Positions 1-11,024 of a stretch of 64,000 nt of DNA are shown here, one piece after another. Location of the stretch: NCBI GenBank assembly GCA_007258455.2, contig VDFB02270651.1:487920905-487984904 (forward strand), written 5' to 3'. Position 1 is the stretch's first letter, and every line of letters starts with the position of its first letter. The notes under the pieces are model-generated. The model made no database searches, was not told where the DNA came from, and worked only from the letters and a program-made list of their open reading frames with translations. The translations under genes and the position numbers were made by a program. Origin of the DNA: Sequoia sempervirens. Lineage: Eukaryota > Streptophyta > Pinopsida > Cupressales > Cupressaceae.

Positions 1-150
1 CTCTCTCTATATATACCCTATATCTCCCTATCTCTCTATATATTTATTTCTCCCTCTATCTCTCTCTATATCTCTATCTATTTTTATCCCTTTTCCTCTC
101 TCATTCTATATTCATCTCTACCTCTATCTATAGGGAGAGATACAAAGGTG
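1..150. repeat. CT/TA-rich low-complexity tract
   Basis: Irregular runs of TCTC, TATC and TATA units fill the first 150 bases with no unique sequence between them. This is a degenerate pyrimidine-rich microsatellite cut by the window edge. It has no coding potential. Confidence 0.75.
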
Positions 151-839
151 AAGCATTGGACTTTCCCAAAGATCCACCAATCTCAACATTACTCCCAACT
201 ATTTTGAGCATTTAAGTACATATTGTATACTAGATTAGGAGGCATGTGTCAAAGCTCATATTTATTTATGCAAAAAATAGGTCCAAATTCACAAATTTTA
301 TGTAGAGTTAGTTATACTTTTGTACAAAATTTCAAGTGCCACATAGAGAAAAGATATTCCAGTTTTTTATATCATGTCATCAAATTTGGCACTTCATCAA
401 GATTTGTATCTTCGTCAACATTAACAAAATCAAAGGTATGTACTTGAATCCCTTGCATTTAAATTTTTCAATTAAGATAAGTATTTTAATATTTTCCCTC
501 AAATCCATAATATATATATTAGTGTGTATTTATTTATTGCAATAAAGAATTAACCTAAGTAACACATTAAGAATTATAAGGATTTGTGCTTGGAAAAAAT
601 GCATAATAAATTTTTTTGTTGGATGTCGAGTTGTATAGTTTAGAAAAGTTCAAAATATGAATAGGGTTTTAAGGCCATATATTATGGTAGCTTACAATGG
701 AAAAGAAGGAAGGAAATCTATTATCAATTTTAATCTACAATTTAATACCATATGAAAAATCACATGTAGTATTATCTAAAATTAATTCTTGACAATTTAA
801 TACCATTCAATAAACTTCTCCCAAGAATGAAACCCTAAG
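151..839. other. AT-rich stretch, nothing recognised
   Basis: Short ORFs of up to 74 codons occur here but show no family resemblance, and the composition is ordinary AT-rich filler. No LTR ends, inverted repeats or RNA genes were seen. Confidence 0.5.
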
Positions 840-975
840 TGAACATTAATTGAACCATAATTGTAGATTCATAACTATAATAATAACCCTAATTGAACCC
901 TAACTGTAGATTCATAACTCTAATCATAACCTTAAGCGAACACTAATCCTAATCAAACCCTAACCCTAGCCTTAA
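840..975. repeat. Degenerate telomere-like repeat, C-rich strand
   Basis: Many AACCCTAA-type words are separated by variable 4-7 base spacers such as TTGAA and GTAGATTC. The plant telomere unit is TTTAGGG/CCCTAAA; here the units are scattered and mutated, as in interstitial telomere-like DNA. The C-rich strand reads left to right. Confidence 0.7.
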
Positions 976-1455
976 AGTTATCATATAATCTGATTATCTT
1001 TCTTATCTAAATTTGGGTTGAATTATTTTTCCTTTATTTTTAATTGGATATAATTTTTGTTTATTAGATCTTATTTTATGAATATATGCAAATATAATTT
1101 TACTTCTACATTCATTCTATGCCTATTTTTTTCATGATATTTTAAACTTCATTTTCTAGAATATTAGATCAATCTCACACATATAAATATGAAACCTCAA
1201 AATTTTAAAATAATATTCAAGTTTTCCCACTTCAATTTATCATTTATTTTATTTGAATTAAAATATTTTAAATCATACTCTTAATTCATCTAAAAAAGAA
1301 AATAAAAATTGATATATAATTTTTTATTAAATACATTTTAACTTATTTTCTTGGATTGTATAAATATCTTTCTTTATTTACATTTGGACTATTTATTTAC
1401 AATATATAGTATAAATATTTTGTAAGACTAGGTATTACCATCACAATTGAGTGTT
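976..1455. other. AT-rich stretch, nothing recognised
   Basis: Strongly AT-rich DNA with no ORF above track length, no recognisable repeat unit and no terminal motif. Confidence 0.5.
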
Positions 1456-1908
1456 CCCTCTCCCCTAATAATTTTTTTTATTGTGTAGAGGGACAAGTTC
1501 GCATGGTCATAGATCAATTGTCGTGTGATCTCGATCATTCCCCACCATCCTGCGATGACCCAACCAATTGATCATGATATCATAGGTGAGCGCTACGTGT
1601 CCTAGGCCCTCTCCCCTAATAAATGTTTTTATTTTGTAGAGGGACAAGTTTGTATGGCCATAGATCAATCATTGTGTGATCTCATCCATTCCTTGTCATC
1701 CCACGATGACCCCACCAGTTGATCGTGATATCACAGGTGAGCACCACATGTATTGGGACCTCTCCCCTAATCAATGTTTTTATTTTGTAGAGGGAAATTT
1801 TTTTGTGGCCATTGATCAATCATCGTGTGATCTTAGCAATTCCCCACCATCCCGCAATGACCGCACCAGTTGATCATGATATCATGGGTGAGTGCCACAT
1901 GTCTCATC
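1456..1908. repeat. Tandem repeat, three units of about 151 bp
   Basis: Each unit begins with CCCTCTCCCCTAAT (1456, 1607, 1758), followed by a T-run, GTAGAGGGA, a GATCAAT..GTGTGATCT core, CCCACCATCCYGCRATGACC-like sequence, and an end resembling GATATCAYRGGTGAGYGCCACATGT. Spacing is 151 bases both times. The units differ by roughly 10-15% by eye. The 65-codon ORF at 1676-1873 lies inside the array and is not a gene. Confidence 0.85.
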
Positions 1909-2454
1909 TGGTGAAGCCGAAGGAATGATAAATACTTTGATGTGTCTTTAATAGATTATGTCATGGGTTACTAAAGCTATTATAAGATGCACATGTTTTA
2001 AATCAAAAAAGATGTTATAATCCTGGTAGAAAGGTGCTCGATGGTTAATAACAAGGCTGGTGGCTATGTTGAACGAACATGATTACTGATGGTTGAGATC
2101 CATGATTTCTTGCCATCGTGTGATCAAAAGTTGTGAGCTCTTTATAGATTGTGATATCACGGGCAAGCACCACGTGTCTCATCTGGTGAAGCTGAAGGAA
2201 TGATAAATACTTTGATGCATCTTTAATACATTATTCCACGGGTTACTAAAGTAGTTATAAGATGCATTTGTTTTAAATCAACGAAGATTTTATAATCTCA
2301 GTAGAAAGGTGCTTGATGGTTAATAACAAGGCTAGTGATTGTGCTGAATGAATAGGATTGTCGATGGTTGAGATCCACAGTTTCTCACCATCACGTGATC
2401 AAAATTTGTGAGTTCTTTATTGATTGCGATATCACGGGTGGGTGCCACATGGAT
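1905..2454. repeat. Tandem repeat, two units of about 275 bp
   Basis: The phrase CATCTGGTGAAG occurs at 1905 and 2180, and the whole following 275 bases are repeated: GGAATGATAAATACTTTGATG, a GATGCA..GTTTTAAATCAA block, GTAGAAAGGTGCT, GGTTGAGATCCA and a GATATCACGGG end. The last part matches the end of the 151-bp unit, so the two unit types share a module. CACGTG palindromes occur at about 2172 and 2392. Confidence 0.85.
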
Positions 2455-2516
2455 CTCCTTGGCATTGAGTAGTATGGTAAAAAATTGATATATTTATTTT
2501 ATTTTATTTATTAAAT

Positions 2517-2676
2517 ACTTGCTAGTATATATATTATTTATTAATAATATATATAAAATATACCGAGAGATATCCTTTTGATGCGTCTATTGTACTATTA
2601 TCAAATAGGTGCCTCGACAAAGATATCTCTTGGCGTATTTCGTATATATTAATAAATAATATATATATGCTAGTAG
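2517..2676. repeat. Imperfect inverted repeat, hairpin of about 60-bp arms
   Basis: The left arm begins TTGCTAGTATATATATTATT and ends CGAGAGATATCCTTT. The right arm, from about 2619, reads AAAGATATCTCTTGGCG and ends with AATATATATATGCTAGTAG. The arms pair over about 55-60 bases with few mismatches around a loop of about 40 bases that holds the least AT-rich sequence. It could be a MITE-type foldback element or an extruding AT-rich palindrome. No ORF lies inside. Confidence 0.8.
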
Positions 2677-2714
2677 CATTTGTAGCACAACATGAAAGAC
2701 AAGATTGGAATTAT

Positions 2715-3010
2715 TCTTAGTTATAGAATTAAGGTTAGGGTTAGATATATATTTAGTTAAGGTTGGGGTTAAAAATATTTTCAGTGTTAGTATTACAATT
2801 AAGTTTAGGGTTAGAGTTAGAGTGAGAATTATTGTTGAGATTGAATCATAACCCTAATCTAACCTTAACCTTAAACCTAATTGAACCCTAACCCTATCAT
2901 TGAACCCAAGCTTTATCCTAGAACCCCAACTCTAATTAAATGGTAAACCTAACCTAACCTTAACCCTAATGTTAATCCCAACCCTAAGTTTATCTATATA
3001 TAATTATAAT
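2715..3010. repeat. Telomere-like repeats with orientation switch
   Basis: From about 2715 to 2830 the top strand carries GGTTAGGGTTAG-type words. From about 2845 to 3000 it carries CCCTAA-type words. The switch is G-rich then C-rich on the top strand, the polarity of two telomere-type tracts facing head to head. All units are degenerate. Confidence 0.7.
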
Positions 3011-3080
3011 CCTTAACCCCTTCTAATTTTTAAAATTCTAAAATATTTATTATCTATTTAGTTTTACTAATTATCTAATA

Positions 3081-3118
3081 CAATTAAATTAAATTAAATT
3101 AAATTAAATTAAATTTTA
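3081..3118. repeat. AAATT pentanucleotide microsatellite
   Basis: About six near-perfect copies of ATTAA/AAATT, followed by related AT-rich sequence. Confidence 0.85.
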
Positions 3119-3284
3119 AATTAATTAAAAAATTATTAATTACAATTTTAGAATAAATTAAGAAATAAGATATATATAAAATAAACTTTCATATTTTTTT
3201 TCTTTGTGTCCAAATCATTTCATTTTCTAAAATTATACTAAATTCTAGATATCATAATTAAACAAAAAACTTTATTCTATTCTA

Positions 3285-3830
3285 ATCCTAACCCTAGTTA
3301 AACCCTAACCCTATTTGGACTCTAACCCTTACCCTAATTGAACACTAAATCTAATTGTAATTGACCACTAAGCATAATTGAATTCTACCCCTAACCCTAA
3401 CCCTAACTCTAACTAAACCCTAAACCTAACTCTAATCAAACCCCAACCCAAACCTACTTGATTCATAATCCCAACCCTAACCCAAACCCTAATTGAACTT
3501 TAAAACTAACCTTAATTAAGTATTAACCCTAATTGAACATTTATTGAACAATAGTCCTAATTGTACCATAACCCTAACTTTGAACTACAGTTGAACTCTA
3601 ATCCTAACCCTAACACTAATTCTTATCCTAATTGAACCTTAACCCCAACCCTAACCTTAACCTTGACCCTATTTGAACTCTTGTTGAATTCATAACCTTA
3701 ATTAAACCCCAACCTCATCCTCAATCCTAACCCAAATTGAACATTAATTGAACCCTAAACCTAACCCTAAGTGACAACTAATCCTAATTGAACTCTAACT
3801 TTAGTTGAAAATATTAAAGTGCCTTTAGAT
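3285..3830. repeat. Telomere-like array, C-rich strand
   Basis: About 550 bases dominated by AACCCTAA, AACCCTAACCCTAA and TTGAACCCTAA words with irregular spacing. This is the longest telomere-like block in the window. It is interstitial, since unrelated sequence continues on both sides. Confidence 0.8.
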
Positions 3831-3916
3831 TTTCCCATTCATCATCATTTATCATTCAATTCCTAATAGAACCCAAAATTTTATATTTTATAATGTCTCA
3901 ATACACACCCAATATT

Positions 3917-4100
3917 AAAGGGGTTTAGAGTTTATACAATGGTTTAAGGTTTAGAGTTTAAGGGTTAAGGGTTTAAGGTTTAGGGCTAAGGGTAGAGGGG
4001 AGAGAGATAGAGAGAGTGAGAGAGAGGGAGGGTAAAGGGTTTAAGGGTTTGGTGTTTAAGGGTTAAGGTTTTAGGGTTATGGGTAGAGGGGAGAGAGATA
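3917..4100. repeat. Telomere-like array, G-rich strand
   Basis: GGTTTAAGGTTTAGGG-type words on the top strand, the opposite orientation to the block ending near 3830. They grade into the GA-rich tract, where scattered GGGTTTAAGG words persist up to about 4400. Confidence 0.75.
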
Positions 4101-4640
4101 GATGGATTCAGTGAGAGAGAGGGAGGGAGTGGGAGAGAGACAGAGAGTAGAGGGTTGAAGGGTAGAGGGTAGAGAGTAGGAGGGTTAAGGGTGAGGGAGG
4201 GAGATGGGAAGAGTGAGGAGAGAGAGAGAGGAAGGGGTGGAGGGTGGAGAGAGGAGGGAAAGATGGAGAGAGAGATAGATGGAAACATGGAGGGGTGGAG
4301 GGAATGGTTGGCACAAGAGGAGAGAGAGACCCGAGAGGGAAGGAGACGAGAGAGGGAAAGAGAGGAATGGTAGGGAAGGATAGGGTTTTAGGTTTAAGGC
4401 AGAGGGGAGACACATAGAGGGAGAGTGAGTGAGAGATAGGGAGAGAGACCCAAGAGAGAGTATATGGGGTAGGGGAGGGGAATGGAGGACTTGGAGAGAG
4501 GGTGGAGGTGGAAGAGGGGAGAGAGAGGATTCAGTGAGAGGGAGTGGGAGAGATAGAGAAATGGAGGTTAAGGGTAGTGGGGTGGAAGAAGGAATGGAAG
4601 AAAGTGGGGGGAGAGAGATAAAGGGATGGAGTGGAGGGGT
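3990..4640. repeat. Polypurine GA/GGA-rich tract of about 650 bp
   Basis: The top strand is almost entirely purine, built from GAGAGAGG, GGGAGAG and GGAGGG words. Several overlapping ORFs on both strands (for example 3986-4288, 4191-4373 and 4429-4650) translate only to Ser/Pro/Leu-rich or Arg/Glu/Gly-rich low-complexity protein and are artefacts. Long homopurine runs of this sort can adopt triplex structure; that is established for the sequence class and not shown here. Confidence 0.9.
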
Positions 4641-6269
4641 ATTGGACTAGCCTTTCTCCATGGTATCCAACACATAGCAGTGGTCTTCTCTTATACGGTT
4701 GGACATGATTTAATGAACTTAGCTAGGAATTATTCATTTAACCTAAGGTTTTTTCATAATGCCATCATTGGAAAAGTATGATCAAATTCTTCTATTATGA
4801 AGAATTGGTCTATGTGCATCTAGTAATCACTATAAATGTTTGTAAGGATAAAATGACTAATTGCATCAGGTAGGAGAGAATCAACTTTGAGTTCTTCAAA
4901 GATTATATTCCTCTATTCATAATTTTTAAGGGTTGTGTGTGGAGGAGGTTATCACTACCAAGAAGGGAGGAGACCTTTCCTTGTATTCTTTTATAATTTT
5001 CATTATTCTTATTTATTTTACACTTACATTTACAAATACACATACATATGCATTTATTGTTTTCATTTATTTCTCATGTAGTTTAATAGTTTGATCGATT
5101 TCATATTATATGTGTTGAAGACTTTAGAATTTCAATTACATTAATTTATGGATATGTTGTATCTATAATATTACAAAACCATATGCTCTTTGCATTTACA
5201 CTTGCATTTAGAAATACACATTTATATTCATAGATATAGATTTATTTAATGATATGTTGCATGTATTGCTCTAGGAAAGCATCTAGTAATTGCATTTACA
5301 TTTACATTTAAAAATACATATACATACATACATACATACATATATATGTGTGTGTGTATGTATATCATTTATATTCAATGTTCAAAAACAACCCATTAGG
5401 TCTACACATGGATAAAAATTCATAAAATCATATCTCTCATACATGTTTTGTTGAAACCTAGGCTTGAACCTCTCATTTCACATGTTTTTCTTCACAAAAC
5501 TCTTGAGGACAACAGCTATACCTTCTTTATTTCTCATCCTATGCTCTATTCATGCATCCTAAAATTACAACAGTATCTATGGGGCCTCTTACACAAGCTA
5601 CAGTAATCACAACAAGTGTAAGAGCCCCTTTATATCATGTTTGGACTACAAAACCCTCAAAAATAGGGTAGTTGAGCTATATGCAAAGAAATAAAGCTTT
5701 CTAACTCAAATCAACACCTTAAGCCCTCAAATCAGATTCAAATCAAAGCTAACACATATCTTCATGACCTGGAATTGATTTCACATCAAAATATGGCTTC
5801 ATGTGACCATATAGTGCTGCATAACAGGAAAAATACAAAAATTTTGAAGAAAAACACAGATTTTCGAATGTCAAGAGCTTGTATTTTAAATCCTCAACCA
5901 TCAACAACCATTACAATGATCACGTTATGCCTTTTAAATGCCTTTACACTGATGGAGCTTCAAAAAATTTCTCCTTGTTTTTCATTCATGCCCTGCCTTA
6001 TTTCTTTGGTCTTTCATGGTGTTGGAAAATTCCTAAGGTTGGGGTTTTAGCTTTACCTATATGTAAAACCCTTATGTTTACTTTACACCTAGGTTAGGAT
6101 CTTTTTCGCTGGTACCTTTTTGAAGGGTTTTAAAATGACTTATGTCTTATTGGCTCGTCTAGGCCAAGCCCCTTTGTTTTAATTTTATCTCCTCCATTGG
6201 GTTTTATTTTTCCCTAAGTCTTGGATAACCCTGTGCTTCATCGTTTTTAAAACAACTTATGTTGTTGTT
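4641..6269. other. Unassigned AT-rich region with a microsatellite
   Basis: No coding region, LTR end or structural RNA was recognised. A TACA/TG microsatellite lies inside at 5305-5362. ORFs at 5775-6097 overlap each other in two frames, have no family resemblance and no coding-like composition. Confidence 0.5.
5305..5362. repeat. Compound ATAC/TATG/TG microsatellite
   Basis: Consecutive ATAC units run into TATATATG and then GTGTGTGT. Confidence 0.9.
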
Positions 6270-6835
6270 TGTCATCCGCCTAGTAATGCCCACTTCTCCT
6301 TTTAATGAATGTTTTATTTTGCAAGGGTTGATTTAGTATTTTCATTGATCTATTTCCTATAGATATCAATGGTTCTTGCCATCCCATGATTGGGAATTGA
6401 AGGATCGCAAAATCACAGGCGGGCGCCACATGTCCTATTCGAGGGATCAAATTTGTACTATCGCTAACCAACTACCATTTGATCTGAGCCGTTCCCTGCC
6501 ATACCGCGATGGTGCTTGGGTTGATTGTGAAATCATGGGTCGGCACCACGTGTCTCATCCGATGAAGCCTAAAGAGTAAAGGAAACACTAGCAGGCTTTA
6601 AATGTATTAAGGGGCAGATTACTAAAGTGTTCTCAAGATGCACATGTTCTAAATTGACAGATATGTTATAATCTCGCTGGAAAAGCTACTCAAAGGTTAA
6701 TGACATGGCTAGCAATTGTGTTAAAGGAATGAGATCATTGATGCTCAAGATCAACGATTTCCCTCCATCACGCGATCAAAAGTTTCAGGATTGCGATATC
6801 GCGGGCAACCGCCACATGGATTTCCTTCATAGTGT
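6270..6835. repeat. Diverged dispersed copy of the 1.45-2.45 kb modular repeat
   Basis: The same modules recur in the same order as at 1456-2454: ATGAATGTTTTATTTTG..AGGG, a GATCTAT block, a CACAGGCGGGCGCCACATGTC end (about 6413), GATCTGAGCCGTTCCCTGCC, then GGGTCGGCACCACGTGTCTC (about 6537) running into the long unit with TTACTAAAGT, AAGATGCACATGTTCTAAAT and AATCTCGCTGG. Only one long unit is present. The ORFs at 6280-6579 are chance frames in this repeat. Confidence 0.75.
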
Positions 6836-7628
6836 ATGGTAAGGTGGGCCCCTTATCGCCATGCTGGCAATTGTTTCAACTTGTTTTGAAGGTGGCCATC
6901 GATGATTTGATCAAGCTGAAGAATCGATAGCTCAAATTTAAATCTGCATCAAATATGGTTGGAGCCATTCGTGCAACGTGAAATTGAGCTTTAATGGTGG
7001 ATGAGACACTTAATGGCATGATTTGATCAACAATAAAATAAATTTTCCTGCTTGGTCTATATCACAAAGCATTCAACTATTTCGCAGAGCAGTTTCAAAG
7101 CCGAAGGTAGAATTGCGAGTTTTTGGAGCCAGAATTTGGCAGTTCTATGAACAAAGCCGTGAGTTAATTTTTTGTGCCTCCCAGTCATTTTGCATTTGAA
7201 TTTGGGAAAGTATTACCTAGATGTGTTGTGAGCTTGTTGATGAATGTGTTAGGGCTATAGTTTAATTATAGTTGTGAGAAATTATAGTGTTTTGTCCTAT
7301 AATTTCCTATCTCTGGTCAGTCCTAGCTATCTGAATTATAATGTTGTAAAGAAGCCCTAGTTTGTCTGAGATAGCACCACCCAAGCAACATTCTAGCCAG
7401 ACTGGATATTTGAAATGAAACCTATATGATGATTTCCTAGATCAATTGCCCTTGTCAACAAATAATAGGAGGGAGGGATTGGTCCTAATGTGAGGGAAAA
7501 TCTTGGGGGAAGGGTTAGTGTATAATTGTTCCAACATTGTCGATGCCATGGTTCTCCTCACTAGCTTGGAATTGTTCAGATTGTGGTATGGATAAAGGAA
7601 TTTTCCTCACCCTTTTTCAAATGGATGG
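6836..7628. other. Upstream flank of the 7.6-11.0 kb ORF, nothing recognised
   Basis: No primer binding site, LTR end or clear promoter was found. It could be the leader of whatever element carries the following ORF, but no sequence here is repeated downstream of that ORF, so I cannot call LTRs. Confidence 0.4.
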
Positions 7629-10600
7629 ATGTATGATATGGGGAAGCTAGTGGTACCAAATGTATTCCCTAATGTAGACCTGCTTAGGGCAGTGGCTACA
7701 AGATATGACCCTATTACACAGATAATCAAGGACAATGATGGAAAGGTTCTATTGAGCATTAACAGAGAAGAGGCCCAATATATTTTTGACTTGAGTGAAC
7801 CGAGCAAAGACTTGGTTCCTATCAACCTTGAGGAAATGAAGCAAGAGTATATAAAGCTGAAATCTCTTTTTAGAGAAAGGTTACTTCCACCTCATCTGGC
7901 TAGGGCAGGAGGTTCAAAATTTTATATCAGCCCTAGTGACCAAGAACCTTTCAAATTAAATTATTTTGCAAATGATTTCCTGGCCACTTTCTATTCTTTA
8001 TGTCATATTTTTGGTCTCAGTCCTAGTACAGTAATGCCCATTGCTTATATGTTCATAGGGGTGCAAATACAACACCCTAACTTCTCTATGACCTATGACT
8101 TTGCTTCTTTCTTGGTTGAGAGGATGCATGAAGGGCTATCAAAGCTGCAAAACAATGATACCGGCACTCAATTATTTTGGTATTCTATGCTAATGCATAT
8201 GTTTTTATTTAAGAATGTTGACTTTTTCTCTGAGAGGATGAAATTAAGGCAATCAGTTGATGGAGAAAGATTGCCAATATAGATATGGGCTACAAATTTA
8301 TCTTGTAATAAGGAAAGCACTAGTTATGTGTAATTTGATAATTGTTTTGCTTCTAGATTAAGGGCTAGATTAATGGTGAATATACCTAGGATCCCTGAGG
8401 AATTACATGATTTCCTCAGGCCAAAGGAGAGGAAGCCAGAATTGAAGGTTTACCATAATTGGGGTGACATTATCCCATACCCAGTCAGCACTGTCTTAAG
8501 AGTATATGGTTTTCAGGGAGCCCCTCATAGACTGCCATACAATGTGCCACCAAGAGTGGGATTTGCAGAAGTTATGTGGCAGATAGGTTGTATTCGTGAG
8601 GACAACCTCACTGGAAGGGGTAAAGGAACATTTTTCCCATATTATGCAGTGGTGCCTGATTTTGTATTTTTAAAGAGAGGCTAGACACATTTTGATAATT
8701 TCTTTGATGATTACCATTTGAGGTGTGTACCAAAGCAGCAACATGATCCTAAGGGTGTCTTTGCTCTTTTTAGACAAAGAATAAAAGATGGAAAATTTTT
8801 GCATGAGTTCAATTTCCCTGAAGACTTGATTAGAAATTAATTTGATTTGAATAGAAAAGAGTTGAACAAGGAGAAATGGATAGCTTATGGTAAGCTACTA
8901 GATGTTGTCCACAAAATAGATCTGAAATATGATCCACTATTCAAGTTCAATCCCCACCATAAGAAAATTGATTTTCTAATGGGAAACTTCAAAGAAATTA
9001 CGGGCACATTGAGGAAAAAAAAGGTAAATTTAGAATTGAGTCTGGGTGTACAAGAGCAAGGTTCCAAACCAATTGAAACAAGGCCAACATACCAGCCTAC
9101 GGAAAGGTGGCCTATTTTATAGAAGGAAAGAGGATAGTAGCGGTGATGAAGAAGAAGTGGACAGAAAAAGAAAATAGATTATGAAAGTGCCTCCACAACC
9201 AAGTCCAAAATTCAAAGTGCCTAGGGCAATCAAAATTATTGATTTAGAATCATCACCGGAAGAAAATCCTTCATCACCACCATCCAAGCCAAGCCCTAAG
9301 AGGCAAAGAATTGATAAACCACAGGAGGATCTGATGGATGAGATTATTGTTACTGATCAAGACATGCAAGTTGGTATGCCTTCTCCTCCTAGGCCAACTA
9401 AATTAGTTTTATCTGATTTAGATATGAAAGGTAAAAGTGTACAAGATGCAAGAATGGAGGCATGCAAGGAGTTTCTAGATGACAATACATTTTTAAAAAC
9501 TCGTGTATTCTTGCAATTGGTATGGAGGATGAATTTTGAAGAGTATCAAGATAAATGTAGGTAGAGAAGAGAACTAAGGCCTAACAGGTCAGACTAGGAG
9601 AATGATGAGGAGGTAAAAGCTGAATTAATGGAAGAATTCAACAACGTCACTCCTGAAGAAGGAAGAAAACTGGTGAGTCAGGCTGGTGTATTAATTCTAC
9701 CTAAATGGGACATTGCAGATGTAGTAGCCTTTAATGCTATTATGAAGTCTTAGAATCCCTTTCAAGACTCTAAAGAAGAGGTTAAGGTAGCATTGCAAAA
9801 CTCTACTTTCAGTGACGAATATGAAACTCTGGAAATTTGGGTATTGGCCCCACAAGGGAGAAAACTAGATGTTTCTGATATTAATCCAAATTTCAAGGGA
9901 GGATTGATAATAAAGAGAGCTTCAGAGACCTCAACCACTAAGGCCACTAATTTGACTTTGAATGTGGCCAAATTGGCCCAAAAGACTGCTGAAAGGGAGG
10001 AAGCTGAAAGGAAGAGCTTAATGGAAAAATATAACCTTTTGATTGAGGAGTATAGCAAGATGCAGCAGAAAAATGTTGAGTTGCAAACTAAAGTGGAGAG
10101 GCTTAGGTATAAGTAGATTGGGGAGACATCAAGTGCTCCAGGAACCAGTACATTACCTTCCATAGTAGGGCCAGTGCCTTCTGCTTCTCCAATTGTTTCC
10201 ACACTAGGATCTCCTAGTCAAAATCTTGTCCTCACCCTTTTCTTTAGAGGAAGTTGAAGAAGAAATAGAGTGCTCTGTCGATCCTACAAAGAAGCAGCTC
10301 TTGCAAAAAATTGATGAATTGTAGGCATCATTAAAGAAAAGTGAGGAGGGATCTCTCTTAAAGAAAAAGGAAATTGTTACTACTATTTTGAGGCATTTAA
10401 ATGAAAAATTTGATAGCAAATTTCTATCTATACATTCTTTATATTCTTTGTTGTTAGTAGCAATAAAGAATATTGATAGGGATCAGGAAGTAGTGATACC
10501 AATAATTGAAAATTGGATCCCTAGGGCCAGTGATCTAGATATCATGTATAAGGCCTCAAGGTTTGATATAAATAATAGGCCCTAATCATTAAAGCCTACT

Positions 10601-11024
10601 CATGTGTTAGTAAAATCATTGCAAGGTTTTCAAACCTTACCAGATGACTTGAGTAGGAAGATTAGGGAGTTGGTGAAGAATTTCAATGATTGGGGTAACA
10701 AATTGTTACCTGATGTAATTGATGAGCAGGGGAAAATTAGGTCATTTCAACAATGGCAGGATCAAGCAAGTGAGGCCATCAATGATCAAATCAATTCAAT
10801 TTGTGATGACTCAGACTATGATTTGTTGGTGAGTTGTATCGACAAAATCATTAGTACCAACTCATTTTTGAAATCTTTTGAAAGGGATGTGAATCAAGTA
10901 GTGGTAAAATACACACCTTAAAATACCAAGGTGGATGAGGTAATTAATTTTGACTGGCTGACTGATGATGAGTACCAGAATTGGGTAACTAAATATTTGA
11001 CTAAGGAGGAGTAAAAGGAGTGAA
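7629..11024 (+). pseudogene. Long decayed ORF of unknown family with C-terminal coiled coil
   Basis: Reading frames at 7629-8282, 8373-8684 and 8847-9122 are in one frame, separated only by in-frame stops (near 8280, 8331, 8682 and 8838). The frame shifts by one near 9122, continues through 9181-9564 and 9793-10116 with further stops, then shifts again near 10235 and continues 10388-10921. Joined as one coding unit it would have been about 1,100 residues, intronless. The N-terminal part is globular (motif PNVDLLRAVATRYDP near the start, later LVERMHEGLSKLQ). The middle is Pro/Ser/Lys-rich with PKRQRID, which looks like a nuclear signal. The C-terminal third is Glu/Lys-rich and predicted by eye to be a coiled coil (EREEAERKSLMEKY; LEEVEEEIE). 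I do not recognise the family. It may be a retroelement-borne extra ORF or a dead host gene. No zinc knuckle, protease or RT motif was seen. Confidence 0.7.

Noticed and set aside
840..4100. Possible true chromosome end
   Set aside because: Telomere-like units are degenerate, change direction and are followed by 60 kb of other sequence, so this is interstitial.
3986..4650. Five overlapping ORFs on both strands, up to 101 codons
   Set aside because: They translate only the polypurine/polypyrimidine tract into Ser/Pro/Leu or Arg/Glu/Gly low-complexity protein.
5775..6097. Two overlapping ORFs of 91 and 72 codons
   Set aside because: Different frames of the same DNA, no family resemblance, no support from composition.
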